Assembly: GCA_966211105.1 (NCBI GenBank)
Contig: CBIHMU010000010.1
Coordinates: 1-64,000, forward strand
DNA: 64,000 bases
Reading direction: 5' to 3'
From: Roseateles sp966211105
GTDB lineage: Bacteria; Pseudomonadota; Gammaproteobacteria; Burkholderiales; Burkholderiaceae_C
The notes under the pieces are model-generated. The model searched no databases, was not told the DNA's origin, and saw only the letters and a list, made by a program, of their open reading frames with translations. This document shows, piece after piece, positions 9,801-16,766 of this stretch. The translations under genes and the position numbers were made by a program. Numbering within the stretch: position 1 is the stretch's first letter; every line of letters begins with the position of its first letter.

Positions 9801-10251
9801 CGTAGCTGTCCTTCTCGGTCCGGTACTCGCGCCAGCCGCTGGACAGGCCCTGGGCATCGGCGGTCTGCGGGAAGGCGGCGACGTTGCCCGAAGCGTCGGT
9901 CTGGATCAGCCGCTGACCGTCCAGGCACAGCTTGTCCGAAGGACCGAAGACGACGCCCTGCGGCTGCCCATCCGTGTAGCGCGTGGCCGGGCAGCGCGTG
10001 ATCATCGAGATGCCCTGCAGCGACCAGCCATGACCGACCGGACCGTTCACGCCGCCGCCGGCGTACATCAGGCTCAGGTTGGGTTGCATGCCACCGATGC
10101 CCGGCGGCACGGCGATGGCCTGGCTGTACGCCGGGCTGCCGGAGCTGGACACGCTGATCTGCGCCGCAGCGCCTTCAGCGCCCAATCCGCCCACGATGGC
10201 GCACACGAGCGCCAGCCCCGCACGCCTGCGCGCGCCTGCCTTCCAAACCAT
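6808..10251 (-). CDS. SpvB/TcB-like secreted protein with VCBS/FG-GAP repeats (cassette A)
   Basis: This 1147-residue protein starts MVWKAGARRRAGLALVCAIV with a signal peptide ending AAAQ, and GGGAGG sits 6 bases before the ATG. Residues about 32-330 are SpvB-like (PAYSQAIAVPPGIGGMQPNL, GPVGHGWSL). The middle has many DxNGDGxxD repeats (DFNGDGRTDLIRW, DVNGDGLPDVIRV) of the FG-GAP/VCBS type. A TcdB middle-like segment (YVSPTGLKTTVNYE, YGYIGMKAAVDGRGLLGFR) follows. It ends NPAVLSAILQILLDD, a tail shared with its paralogue at 27114. In Tc toxins the matching protein forms half of the shell around the RHS tip. Here no TcA is present and the protein carries its own signal peptide. Confidence 0.9.
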   Translation of the reverse strand: MVWKAGARRRAGLALVCAIVGGLGAEGAAAQISVSSSGSPAYSQAIAVPPGIGGMQPNLSLMYAGGGVNGPVGHGWSLQGISMITRCPATRYTDGQPQGVVFGPSDKLCLDGQRLIQTDASGNVAAFPQTADAQGLSSGWREYRTEKDSYARIRAYGVAGGDAANGPQYFKVWTKAGQIYEYGTPPSADANTQASVLAQGKSAVMVWAVARISDVVGNYIDFKYENRLKDWGSQAYAQTGTGREWNIREIQYTGNGSQLPANKVVFRYSDRTSDAAESYQQGSKNVSVRRLDAIDTYVNSPTATPAEPGAAPAGGVFVKRVRIDYTQGGLTGRSRVAAISECVGPNATQCMPPARFNYATGGASRVASTSFNLASDKLSSMDSKYGVMAGDFNGDGRTDLIRWAETASETQLLQSNGDGSFTAVATSLTSAGPLNKADGCVSSTVADVNGDGLPDVIRVFNDLNASGGSCGQTARAEFLVNQGAGTFVSRQLLDTGNAQIAFKRQVSNPLSRQFCGQVAAANIDGRSNDLIMAVINDCMNGNFEIWVGYGWSAGATYYFMDVNGDGRMDIITTTLAARQPADPRDDPYAGEDYPTCTGCTKVYLAQADGRFALTPTNIDNIPVYSDPGRFGALNSWAFVRDTNGDGLADLLAAGAPRKYRNWTSDGRGNFAPQANTGEASCKVSLDFNGDGRSDCLMPSTAANNLLYAGFSSAGTLFVNNFNLKNAGQDLSSNGGNTIGQNYGVYAIDVNGDGRDDLIRWHDNPSLNKLYLSNGDGTFGEAPMSALGEMAPMILGQSDGTYDLLMGDFRGLGTVEFLRISRNAPDLSDLSKKNKLFVASDVASADRLVSYVSPTGLKTTVNYETMAGGRVVNDAGTAFKAQYPFTDVMMPGQIVGSLDQESGVGAETVRTEYGYIGMKAAVDGRGLLGFRRTVQQNPAPNGEPLSVWTDFLLEEPYAGVAKRTQTRRGVWTNANAALLSQTDNVYCDRTSGTNPDAASVDAPCATTAKVTRPYLRQSVESGWDLSGTALPVVTTVNTYNDFGDPTQIVVTTTGTVAGLANQVSTKTTTNTYCAPDSANCANRIAGDNWILGRLSRATVSNSVPKLIDTLSASAGTSPTATATSGNQTVNPPMNPAVLSAILQILLDD

Positions 10252-10578
10252 GCGAAACCTCCCTGTGGCGGTCGACCTCCAGACGAGACCAACCCGGCGG
10301 ACCGACATGCGGGTCGCATGCCGGTCACGCAGCAGGCGCCAGGCGCCTGCCGCCGCTCACCACGCAACTTCGGACGTTTGGTGAGACGGACCACCGATGC
10401 TATTCAGCGCGGATGCCGTTCGCACTAGGGAACTCACTAACCCCCACAAGGGGGGCGCGCATGAAATAACCGCGACGGGGACAGGTCTTGCCTTCAGTCC
10501 GACATCTGGATGAAGTAAGCACACAGGGTCCAGACCAGCGATCGATCGGGGACTATCTGCGCATTGCCGTCGTCGACC
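10252..10578. promoter_or_regulatory. Intergenic stretch with a CTAGGG motif and a C5/G6 hairpin
   Basis: No gene is seen between the SpvB-like gene and the end of the secretion operon. Positions 10425-10440 read CTAGGGAACTCACTAA, one of only three CTAGGG sites in the window. Next to it CCCCC-ACAA-GGGGG (10441-10454) can form a hairpin. It probably holds the SpvB-like promoter on the minus strand and possibly the end of the upstream operon. Note that CTAGGG reads on the plus strand here, opposite to the gene. Confidence 0.4.
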
Positions 10579-11100
10579 TCACGGCCACATCGATCGGATC
10601 ACCGCCTGCCGCCGAGCGCCCGCGGCCTCGGCGCGCACCAGCGTCCAGCGCTGCACGCTCTCGCCCTCGTTGAGCAGCTCGAGATAGGCGAGCAGCGCCT
10701 TGTAGTCGTCGAACTCCAGCGTCACGTCGGCGCCGCCGCGCGTGGCATTGAGCTCGATGCCGCTGACGCGCACGCCGTCGACCGCCACGGTCTCCAGCGA
10801 CCGCAGCACCGCCTGCATCGGGAACGCCGCCGTGCGCGCCACCGTCAGCGCATCGCGCGCATAGGACGGGGGCACAGCGTCGGCGGCCGCCTTGTCCGCA
10901 CGCTCACGCAGCGCCTCCCGCAGGCGCGCGATCTCGGCGGCGTCGGCATCGGTCCGCGCCACGCGCGTGGCGCGCTCCTCCCACGCCTGCCAGGCGCCAA
11001 AGCCCAGACCCACCGTCGCGACCGCACAGATCGCGCCCCAGATCGCCAAGCCCACGATCGGCCGCCGCGCGGGCGCGAAGTCCACCCTCAGCGCTCTCAT
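10579..11100 (-). CDS. PilN/GspM-like inner-membrane assembly protein
   Basis: This 173-residue protein has a short basic N-terminus (MRALRVDFAPARRP), one membrane span at about 14-36, a coiled-coil region rich in Ala, Glu and Arg (about 40-75), and a C-terminal alpha-beta part (AVDGVRVSGIELNATRGGAD, VTLEFDDYKALLAYLELLNE). This is the PilN/GspM layout. Its start overlaps the end of the PilM-like gene by four bases. It is the last gene of the operon. Sequence identity to any named member is too low to call by eye; the assignment rests on layout and position. Confidence 0.55.
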   Translation of the reverse strand: MRALRVDFAPARRPIVGLAIWGAICAVATVGLGFGAWQAWEERATRVARTDADAAEIARLREALRERADKAAADAVPPSYARDALTVARTAAFPMQAVLRSLETVAVDGVRVSGIELNATRGGADVTLEFDDYKALLAYLELLNEGESVQRWTLVRAEAAGARRQAVIRSMWP

Positions 11101-11831
11101 GCCGCGGCCTCCTTGCGGAAGGGCAGCGTCTCGCCGGCCTGCTGGCCGGGCAACGCGCCGATGTCGAAGTTGATCAGCTCGATCCCGCCCGCCGGAACGT
11201 CGTGCGTCACCAACGCGCGGTTGAGCACCGCCGACGCGGACTCGCCGTCGAGCGGATAGGTCTGCGCCACGCGATAGATGTCGCCTTCGGCGACCAGCAG
11301 CACGAGTTCATCGCTGTCTGCGATGGCCAGGCCCCGCGCATCCGCCGACGGCGGGGACGACCCCGACGCACCGGATTCGCGCGCCGCCTCGATGGCGACG
11401 GCCCACCAGGGCCTCACGCTCTCCAGCGCGCGGCCGCCGAGCGCCAGCAGCTCACGCTGCCAGGCCGCATCGATGGCGACGGCGATCCGCGGCGACGACT
11501 GACCGTTGTCCAGCCACACGGGGCTGTCGGCGGACAGTCCCGCGCGGTCCTCGACCATCGACCTCGCGATCGCGATCCAATCAGCCTCGCCAGAGACGCC
11601 GGCCACTTCGGGCAGCAGGAATGGGCGGCAGACCGCGCCACTCACCGTGATCCGCAACGGCGTCCCACGCGGCAGCTCCCGCACGCCGGCGGCCAAGGCC
11701 GCCATCGCGGCATCGCGCCCGTCGACGTCCGACGCCACCAGCAGCACGCCGCCCAGCGACAGCCGCACCGCGCGCTCGCCCGCATAGGCCACCGCCGTCC
11801 GCGCCGACGCGCGCTTACCAGCCCACCACAC
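11097..11831 (-). CDS. PilM/GspL-like cytoplasmic assembly protein
   Basis: The protein of about 244 residues begins MWWAGKRASARTAVAYAGER and shows an actin-like order of strands without a membrane span (RLSLGGVLLVASDVDGRDAA, TPLRITVSGAVCRPFLLPE, SDELVLLVAEGDIYRVAQ). It likely links the ATPase to the inner-membrane proteins as PilM or the GspL cytoplasmic domain does. The GTG at 11831 is chosen because GGAGGAG lies 7 bases upstream; an earlier GTG at 11849 is in the same frame. It overlaps the end of gspE and the start of the PilN-like gene, so translation is probably coupled. Confidence 0.5.
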   Translation of the reverse strand: MWWAGKRASARTAVAYAGERAVRLSLGGVLLVASDVDGRDAAMAALAAGVRELPRGTPLRITVSGAVCRPFLLPEVAGVSGEADWIAIARSMVEDRAGLSADSPVWLDNGQSSPRIAVAIDAAWQRELLALGGRALESVRPWWAVAIEAARESGASGSSPPSADARGLAIADSDELVLLVAEGDIYRVAQTYPLDGESASAVLNRALVTHDVPAGGIELINFDIGALPGQQAGETLPFRKEAAA

Positions 11832-13446
11832 GCTTGATCTCCTCCGCACTCGACTCCCGCCGGCTCACCATGTCCGCGCCCAGCTGCGACAGCGTCCTCA
11901 CGCCCTTGCGATAGACATGCTCCCGCAAGGCCGACACCGGCGCGCCGGTCGTGACCAGATCGCGGAAGCCGTCATCGATCGTGTGCACCTCCGCGATCAC
12001 GCGGCGACCCTTGTAGCCGGTGCCGCCGCAGCGTTCGCATCCCACGGCCAGCGGCATCGTCTCCGGCCGCCCCAACCCCATGTCGACGAACCACTGCTGC
12101 TCGCGCGGCTGCGCCGGCCGGTCGCCCACGCAGTGCGGGCAGAGACAGCGCACCAGCCGCTGCACGATCACGCCGTTGAGCGCCGCCATGAAGCCGAACA
12201 TGTCCAGGTCGAAATGCTTGAAGCGGCCTGTCACGTCGAACACGCTGTTCGCATGCACCGTCGTCAGCACCTGGTGGCCGGTCAGCGCCGACTGCACCGC
12301 GATCTCCGCGGTCTCGGCGTCGCGGATCTCGCCCACGAGGATCCGGTCCGGGTCATGCCGCAGGATGGACCGCAGCCCCTTGGCGAAGGTCAGCCCCTTG
12401 CGCTCGTTCACCGGCACCTGCAGCACGCCGGCCAGCTCGTATTCGACCGGGTCCTCGATCGTGATGATCTTCTCGATGCCGTTGTTGACCTCGGACAGTG
12501 CCGCGTACACCGTGGTCGTCTTGCCGCTGCCGGTAGGGCCTGTCACCAGCAGCATGCCGTGCGGCAGACCGGCCAGCTCGCGGATGTTCGCGGCGCCCGC
12601 GGCGTCGAAACCGAGCAGGTCCAGCGACACCTGGTCCGCCGGATCGCGCAGCTGCGCCTTGTCCAGCAGCCGCAGCACGGCGTCCTCGCCGAACACGCTC
12701 GGGATGATGGACACGCGCAGATCCAGCTCGCCGCCGCCCAGGGCCACGCGGAAACGTCCGTCCTGCGGCAGCCGCCGCTCGGTGATGTCGAGCTGCGCCA
12801 GCACCTTGATGCGAGAAATCGCCTCCTCCGCGCCGCGCGTGCCTTCCAGGCGGCCATGCGGCATCAGCACGCCGTCGCGGCGCAGGCGCACGCTCACGCC
12901 CTGCCGGTCGCATTCGAAATGGATGTCGCTGGCGCCGACCTCGTACGCGCGGCGCAAGGCCTGATCGACGAAGGCCACCACGGGCCCGTCCGCCGTGCCC
13001 GTCGTGTCGGAGACGCCGGTCTCCTGACCCGGTGTCGCGGCGGGCGTGCCGCACCACGCGTCCAGCTGCACGCGTGTCGCCGCGATCGCGGGCATGCGCC
13101 GGCCCGCCGCCTGCGCCGCACGGCGCAGCACGGCGTCGTCCCAGGGGTCTGCCATCGCGAGCCGCAGCCGGTCCGGATCGCCGTCCAGCCTCACAGGAAC
13201 CGCGCGCACCTGCCTGGCCAGGGCAGCGCCGCCCGCACCCAGCAACGCCAGGTCGGCGACGGCACGGGCCGCGGCGGCGGCGTCCAGCATCTCCATGCCG
13301 CCGGTCTCGCGCAGCAGCGCGGGCAAGTCCTGACCCCAGCCGCCGCGCAGCAGCTGATCCAGCACGGCGTCCGCGCCGGCCTGGGCGGCCTGACGCCGCG
13401 CGGCCTGCAACGCGGCGCGGAAGTCGGAGCGGGAATCGGCGTTCAT
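11815..13446 (-). CDS. gspE: Type II secretion/pilus assembly ATPase GspE
   Basis: This 543-residue hexameric ATPase powers pseudopilus assembly at the cytoplasmic face of the inner membrane. It has an N-terminal GspE-N-like part, then GASDIHFECD, Walker A GPTGSGKTTT near 302, the Asp box ITIEDPVEYE, Walker B ILVGEIRDAETAEIA near 367 and the His box TGHQVLTTVHAN. A zinc-binding tetracysteine (CLCPHC near 433 and CERCGG near 468) is present as in GspE and PilB. All catalytic motifs look intact. It lies between gspF and the PilM-like gene in an operon. Confidence 0.95.
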   Translation of the reverse strand: MNADSRSDFRAALQAARRQAAQAGADAVLDQLLRGGWGQDLPALLRETGGMEMLDAAAAARAVADLALLGAGGAALARQVRAVPVRLDGDPDRLRLAMADPWDDAVLRRAAQAAGRRMPAIAATRVQLDAWCGTPAATPGQETGVSDTTGTADGPVVAFVDQALRRAYEVGASDIHFECDRQGVSVRLRRDGVLMPHGRLEGTRGAEEAISRIKVLAQLDITERRLPQDGRFRVALGGGELDLRVSIIPSVFGEDAVLRLLDKAQLRDPADQVSLDLLGFDAAGAANIRELAGLPHGMLLVTGPTGSGKTTTVYAALSEVNNGIEKIITIEDPVEYELAGVLQVPVNERKGLTFAKGLRSILRHDPDRILVGEIRDAETAEIAVQSALTGHQVLTTVHANSVFDVTGRFKHFDLDMFGFMAALNGVIVQRLVRCLCPHCVGDRPAQPREQQWFVDMGLGRPETMPLAVGCERCGGTGYKGRRVIAEVHTIDDGFRDLVTTGAPVSALREHVYRKGVRTLSQLGADMVSRRESSAEEIKRVVGW

Positions 13447-13503
13447 CGGGCGGGGGTTCTCATCGGCAAGGAGGTCGGCAAGGGTGGGTGCGGAACGTGG
13501 CGC

Positions 13504-14733
13504 TCAGCGGATGCTGCTCGCGATGTCGAAGATCGGCAGGTACATCAGGACGACGATGCTGCCCACGAGCAGCGACACCAGCAGCAGCATCACCGGCTCG
13601 ACGATGCGCGTCGCGCGATCCATGAAGGCGGCGAAGTTGCCCGCGTGCCGCTCCGCGATCGTCTGCAGCACGCGCTCGAAGTTGCCCGAGCGCTCGCCCA
13701 CGGCCAGCAGGCGCTGCGTGACGGTGTCGGTCAGGCCGTGCTCGGAAAAGGCGCTGGAGACGCGCACGCCGCGCGTCAACGCCAACCGTGCGTCGCGCAT
13801 CGCGTGATCCATGTCGGCGCCGAGCGCCAGGCCTTCGCAGCGCAGCAGCGTCTCGTCCAGCGTGTAGCCGCCGCGGAACATCACCGTCATCGAGTGGTAC
13901 AGCTTCGCGAGCCGGAACTCGCGCAGCGCGCGCCGCACCGGCGGGATCACGGCGGCCGCGCGCATCGCCGCGCGCTGGATCGCGCCCTGGCGCCACGCCA
14001 CGACGCCGAGCGCCGCCAGCGCCGCCGCCGCCGCGAGGATGCCGAGCCGGTGTTCCCGCACGAACGTGCTCGCCACCGTCAGCAGATGGGTCGACCAGCT
14101 CATCTCGCCGCGCAGGTCGGCGTACATCGACGCGAACCGCGGCAGCACCACGACGATCAGGAAGCCGCTCACCAGCAGCCCGAGGCCGAGCACCAGGCTC
14201 GGATAGATCGCCGCGCTGACGACCTTCTTGCGCAGCGTCTCGACCATCTCGTGATACCGCAGGAATTCGGAGAGCGCCTCGGCCAGCGAGCTGCTGCGCT
14301 CGCTGGCGCGCACGCTGGCCACCAGCACCATGGGAAAGCGGCCCAGCGCCTCCATCGCCACCGACAGCGCTTTGCCCTGATGCAGTTGTGCCAGCAAGGC
14401 GGCCTGGAGCTCGGCGCGCGCGCCGTCGGCGCCGGACTGCGCCTGCAGCGTCTCGATGGCCTCGACAACCGTCATCCCGGCGACCAGCAGCGTGCGCAAT
14501 TCCTGGCACCACCAGGCGATGTCCAGCGCGCTCGCCCGCGCGCCGGCCGTTCCGGCACCGGCCGTGGCGCCGGTCGCGGCCCGCATCGTGGCGGGCTCGC
14601 GCACCGGCTCGGCGGCCAGCACCTTGCGGCCGTCAGGCAGCTGCGTGCCCAGCGCCTCGCGCGAGGCCACCTCCATCAGCTCTTCGCTGACGGACAGGCG
14701 CACGGGGTCGAGCAGGCGGACGCGCAGCTTCAT
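13504..14733 (-). CDS. gspF: Type II secretion inner-membrane platform protein GspF
   Basis: This 409-residue protein has two GspF domains (ELRTLLVAGMTVVEAIETLQ near 75; YHSMTVMFRGGYTLDETLLR near 275) and three hydrophobic spans, the last at the C-terminus (MLLLVSLLVGSIVVLMYLPI). It forms the platform that GspE drives. The length is typical of the family. The gene starts 14 bases after gspG ends and is followed after 57 bases by gspE. Confidence 0.93.
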   Translation of the reverse strand: MKLRVRLLDPVRLSVSEELMEVASREALGTQLPDGRKVLAAEPVREPATMRAATGATAGAGTAGARASALDIAWWCQELRTLLVAGMTVVEAIETLQAQSGADGARAELQAALLAQLHQGKALSVAMEALGRFPMVLVASVRASERSSSLAEALSEFLRYHEMVETLRKKVVSAAIYPSLVLGLGLLVSGFLIVVVLPRFASMYADLRGEMSWSTHLLTVASTFVREHRLGILAAAAALAALGVVAWRQGAIQRAAMRAAAVIPPVRRALREFRLAKLYHSMTVMFRGGYTLDETLLRCEGLALGADMDHAMRDARLALTRGVRVSSAFSEHGLTDTVTQRLLAVGERSGNFERVLQTIAERHAGNFAAFMDRATRIVEPVMLLLVSLLVGSIVVLMYLPIFDIASSIR

Positions 14734-14747
14734 GTCAGCGTGGCCTC

Positions 14748-15251
14748 TCAGAGCTGCACGTCGGCGTCGTCACCGGTGCCGCCGGCCACCCGGTCGCGCC
14801 CGAAGCTGAACAGCTCGTAGTCCTTGCCGGGCTGCTGCGACGGGATGCGGTACTGGTACGGCATGCCCCACGGATCGTTGGGGAGTTCACCCTTGAGGTA
14901 GGGACCGCGCCAGCGCGGGTCGTTGGCGTCGCTGCGCACCAGCGCGGCCAGGCCCTCGGCCGTGTCGGGGAAACGACCCATGTCGATGCGGTAGGCCTGC
15001 AGCGCCTTGTCGATCGCGTCGATCTGCGCCTTGGCCGTGGTGACTTCGGACCGCGAGATCTGCGCCAGGAAGCGCGGTCCGACGATGCCGGTCAGCAGGC
15101 CGATGATCAGGATCACCACCAGCAGCTCCAGCAGCGTGAAGCCGCGGGAACCGCGTGAGCGCACGGACCGGACGGAACAGGCGGAACAGGCGGAGCAAGC
15201 GAAAAGGGACAAAGGGGGGGCGAGGTGTTTCATGTTGCTCTGGTCTCTCAT
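14748..15251 (-). CDS. gspG: Major pseudopilin GspG-like, with an unusually long leader
   Basis: This major pseudopilin of about 167 residues has the prepilin motif RG-FTLLELLVVILIIGLLTG with Glu at position 5 after the cut. The T2SG-like body follows: YRIDMGRFPDTAEGLAALV, WRGPYLKGELPNDPWGMPYQ, and a Ca-site-like Asp-rich tail GDDADVQL. The leader is about 40 residues long and partly built from a 9-bp tandem repeat (SACSACSVRSVRSRG). The ATG at 15251 overlaps the stop of the previous gene (ATGA); ATG 15233 is an alternative. Prepilin peptidase is not encoded in the window. Confidence 0.9.
   Translation of the reverse strand: MRDQSNMKHLAPPLSLFACSACSACSVRSVRSRGSRGFTLLELLVVILIIGLLTGIVGPRFLAQISRSEVTTAKAQIDAIDKALQAYRIDMGRFPDTAEGLAALVRSDANDPRWRGPYLKGELPNDPWGMPYQYRIPSQQPGKDYELFSFGRDRVAGGTGDDADVQL
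15164..15199. repeat. 9-bp tandem repeat (about 4 units) inside the gspG leader
   Basis: Units are CGGACCGGA, CGGAACAGG, CGGAACAGG, CGGAGCAAG. They keep the frame and code for the SAC/SVR repeats of the pseudopilin leader. Confidence 0.8.
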
Positions 15252-15733
15252 TGCTCGGAGTCCACGACGAACTTCCAATCCGAATAGCGCTGGGCCGGCG
15301 GCAGCAGCAGCCCGGGCCGACGCACGGCGCCTGCGATCAGCGGCGCGTCCTCGCTGAGGCTATGGACGCCGCGCACGCGTCCGTCGTCGCCGCGCACGAC
15401 GCCCCAGCGGCCGGTGGCGCCCACCGGGTCCGGATAGAGGCGTCGCATGTGCCGCACGGTGCCGACGAAGCGCGTGTCCATCAGCAGCTCGTCCAGTTCC
15501 TGCGGCAGGCGCTTGTCGGTGCCCGGCGAACTGCGCCGGTAGCGCTCCAGCGCCTGCACGTAGAGCGTGCCGATGCGCAGCAGCTGCTGCTCCTTCTCGC
15601 GCCGGGCCGCGTCGGCCCAGGACTGCGCGGCGACCGACAGCGCGGCCGACGTCAAGGCCACCAGCACCAGCACGGCCACCAGGCCGTAGCCTTGCGTGCG
15701 CACACGCATCGGCGAGCGATCACCACGAGGCAT
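15248..15733 (-). CDS. Atypical minor pseudopilin-like protein lacking Glu5
   Basis: This 161-residue protein has a short basic leader and then QG-YGLVAVLVLVALTSAALS, which resembles a pseudopilin N-helix but has Ala/Val where Glu5 is usual, as in minor GspK-like subunits. The body contains RIGTLYVQALERYRRSSPG and LPQELDELLMDTRFVG, seen in pseudopilin-like proteins of atypical secretion clusters. GGGAG lies 6 bases before the ATG at 15733, which decides the start over 15709. It overlaps the neighbouring genes at both ends. Minor tip subunit is an inference. Confidence 0.65.
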   Translation of the reverse strand: MPRGDRSPMRVRTQGYGLVAVLVLVALTSAALSVAAQSWADAARREKEQQLLRIGTLYVQALERYRRSSPGTDKRLPQELDELLMDTRFVGTVRHMRRLYPDPVGATGRWGVVRGDDGRVRGVHSLSEDAPLIAGAVRRPGLLLPPAQRYSDWKFVVDSEQ

Positions 15734-16181
15734 AGCTGCTCCCGTCGGACGCGATCTCTCGCGCGCCGCTGCGCACGTCGAAGACGCCTTCGCCGTCGGC
15801 GTTGCCCGCGCGCGGCGGCACGGCGACCCAGGTGTCGGCGCGGCTCGTCACCGGGTCGACCGGAATGGCGCGCAGATAGCGCCGCTCGACCAGTTCCGGC
15901 AGTTCCTTCGGATACCGGCCCTGGTCGCTGTAGAACTTGTCGATCGCGTCGCGCATCGCGTGCAGGTTGTGACGCAGCGCGGTGTCGCGCGCGCGGTCGA
16001 CGTGCTGCACGTAGCGCGGCGCGGCCACGCTGAGCAGCAGCGCCAGCGCGGCCAGCACCACGAGCAGCTCGATCACGGTGAAGCCTCGCGCCGCGGCGCC
16101 GCCGCGGCGGAGATGGCGGAGATGGCGGAGATCGCGGGGAGACACCGTCGTCCTCGTCATGACGTGCGCGCGCTTCAGCAT
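15720..16181 (-). CDS. Pseudopilin (GspG/H type)
   Basis: This 153-residue protein has the prepilin site ARG-FTVIELLVVLAALALLLS with Glu5, and a GspG-like body (NLHAMRDAIDKFYSDQGRYP, LPELVERRYLRAIPVDPVT). The leader is about 32 residues and contains a histidine/arginine repeat (RHLRHLRR) coded by 9-bp tandem DNA repeats. It follows another pseudopilin gene after 15 bases. Confidence 0.85.
   Translation of the reverse strand: MLKRAHVMTRTTVSPRDLRHLRHLRRGGAAARGFTVIELLVVLAALALLLSVAAPRYVQHVDRARDTALRHNLHAMRDAIDKFYSDQGRYPKELPELVERRYLRAIPVDPVTSRADTWVAVPPRAGNADGEGVFDVRSGAREIASDGSSYASW
16106..16132. repeat. 9-bp tandem repeat (3 perfect units) in a pseudopilin leader
   Basis: GGCGGAGAT occurs three times without change. 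It codes on the minus strand for the LRH repeats just before the prepilin cleavage site. Confidence 0.85.
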
Positions 16182-16196
16182 GGCCTCACCATTGCC

Positions 16197-16766
16197 TCAC
16201 CATTGTTTCAACGGCACGCCGTTGAGCCCGGTGGCCGTGGACTTCGAGTACACGTCGTAGACCTCCGCGCCAGGCTGCGGGTTGTCGGCATCGGACTGGT
16301 AGCCGCGCAGGCCCCAGCTCTGCTCGGCCGGCACGCCGGGCTCCGCGAAGGGGTCGCGCGGCACCCGGCGCAGGAAACGGATCGTCTGGCCTTGATGCTC
16401 GGTGCGCGCGTCGGCGACCTCTCGCGTCAGGCTCTGCAGCGACTCCGGATAGGGCGGCCGGTCGCTGGGGCCGAGCACCGCGCCGGACTCGCGCGCGGCG
16501 CGGTAGGCGTCGAGCGCGTCGCGGATCTCCCAGAGCGCGCGCTTGAGCTCGCGCTCCTTCTCGCGCTGGGCCGTCATCTCCGCCATCGGCAGCGCCAGCG
16601 ACGCGAGGAAGCCCAGGATGCCCAGGCACACGAGCAGCTCGATCAGCGTGAAGCCGCGGATCCGCAAACGCCCGCGCGCGCCGCCGCGAGCACCGGCGCC
16701 GCGTGAGCGACGAACGGTGGCCACGGTTGAAGCGGTGGCGGGCGCGCGCTGCGGCGTCATCGTCAC
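16197..16766 (-). CDS. Pseudopilin (type II secretion-like)
   Basis: This 189-residue protein has the prepilin site IRG-FTLIELLVCLGILGFLAS with Glu5, then a coiled amphipathic part (REKERELKRALWEIRDALDA) and PPYPESLQSLTREVADART. The leader is about 37 residues and rich in Arg/Gly. Start is GTG 16766 overlapping the secretin stop, or ATG 16760. The coupling to the secretin gene implies one transcript. Confidence 0.85.
   Translation of the reverse strand: MTMTPQRAPATASTVATVRRSRGAGARGGARGRLRIRGFTLIELLVCLGILGFLASLALPMAEMTAQREKERELKRALWEIRDALDAYRAARESGAVLGPSDRPPYPESLQSLTREVADARTEHQGQTIRFLRRVPRDPFAEPGVPAEQSWGLRGYQSDADNPQPGAEVYDVYSKSTATGLNGVPLKQW

Noticed and set aside
6724..10428. Plus-strand open frame of 1234 codons opposite the SpvB-like gene.
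   Set aside because: Low-complexity Arg/Val/Ala-rich translation and no family features; the minus-strand gene has domains and a signal peptide.
11917..14820. Plus-strand frame of 967 codons across gspE and gspF.
   Set aside because: Shadow of two clearly conserved genes.
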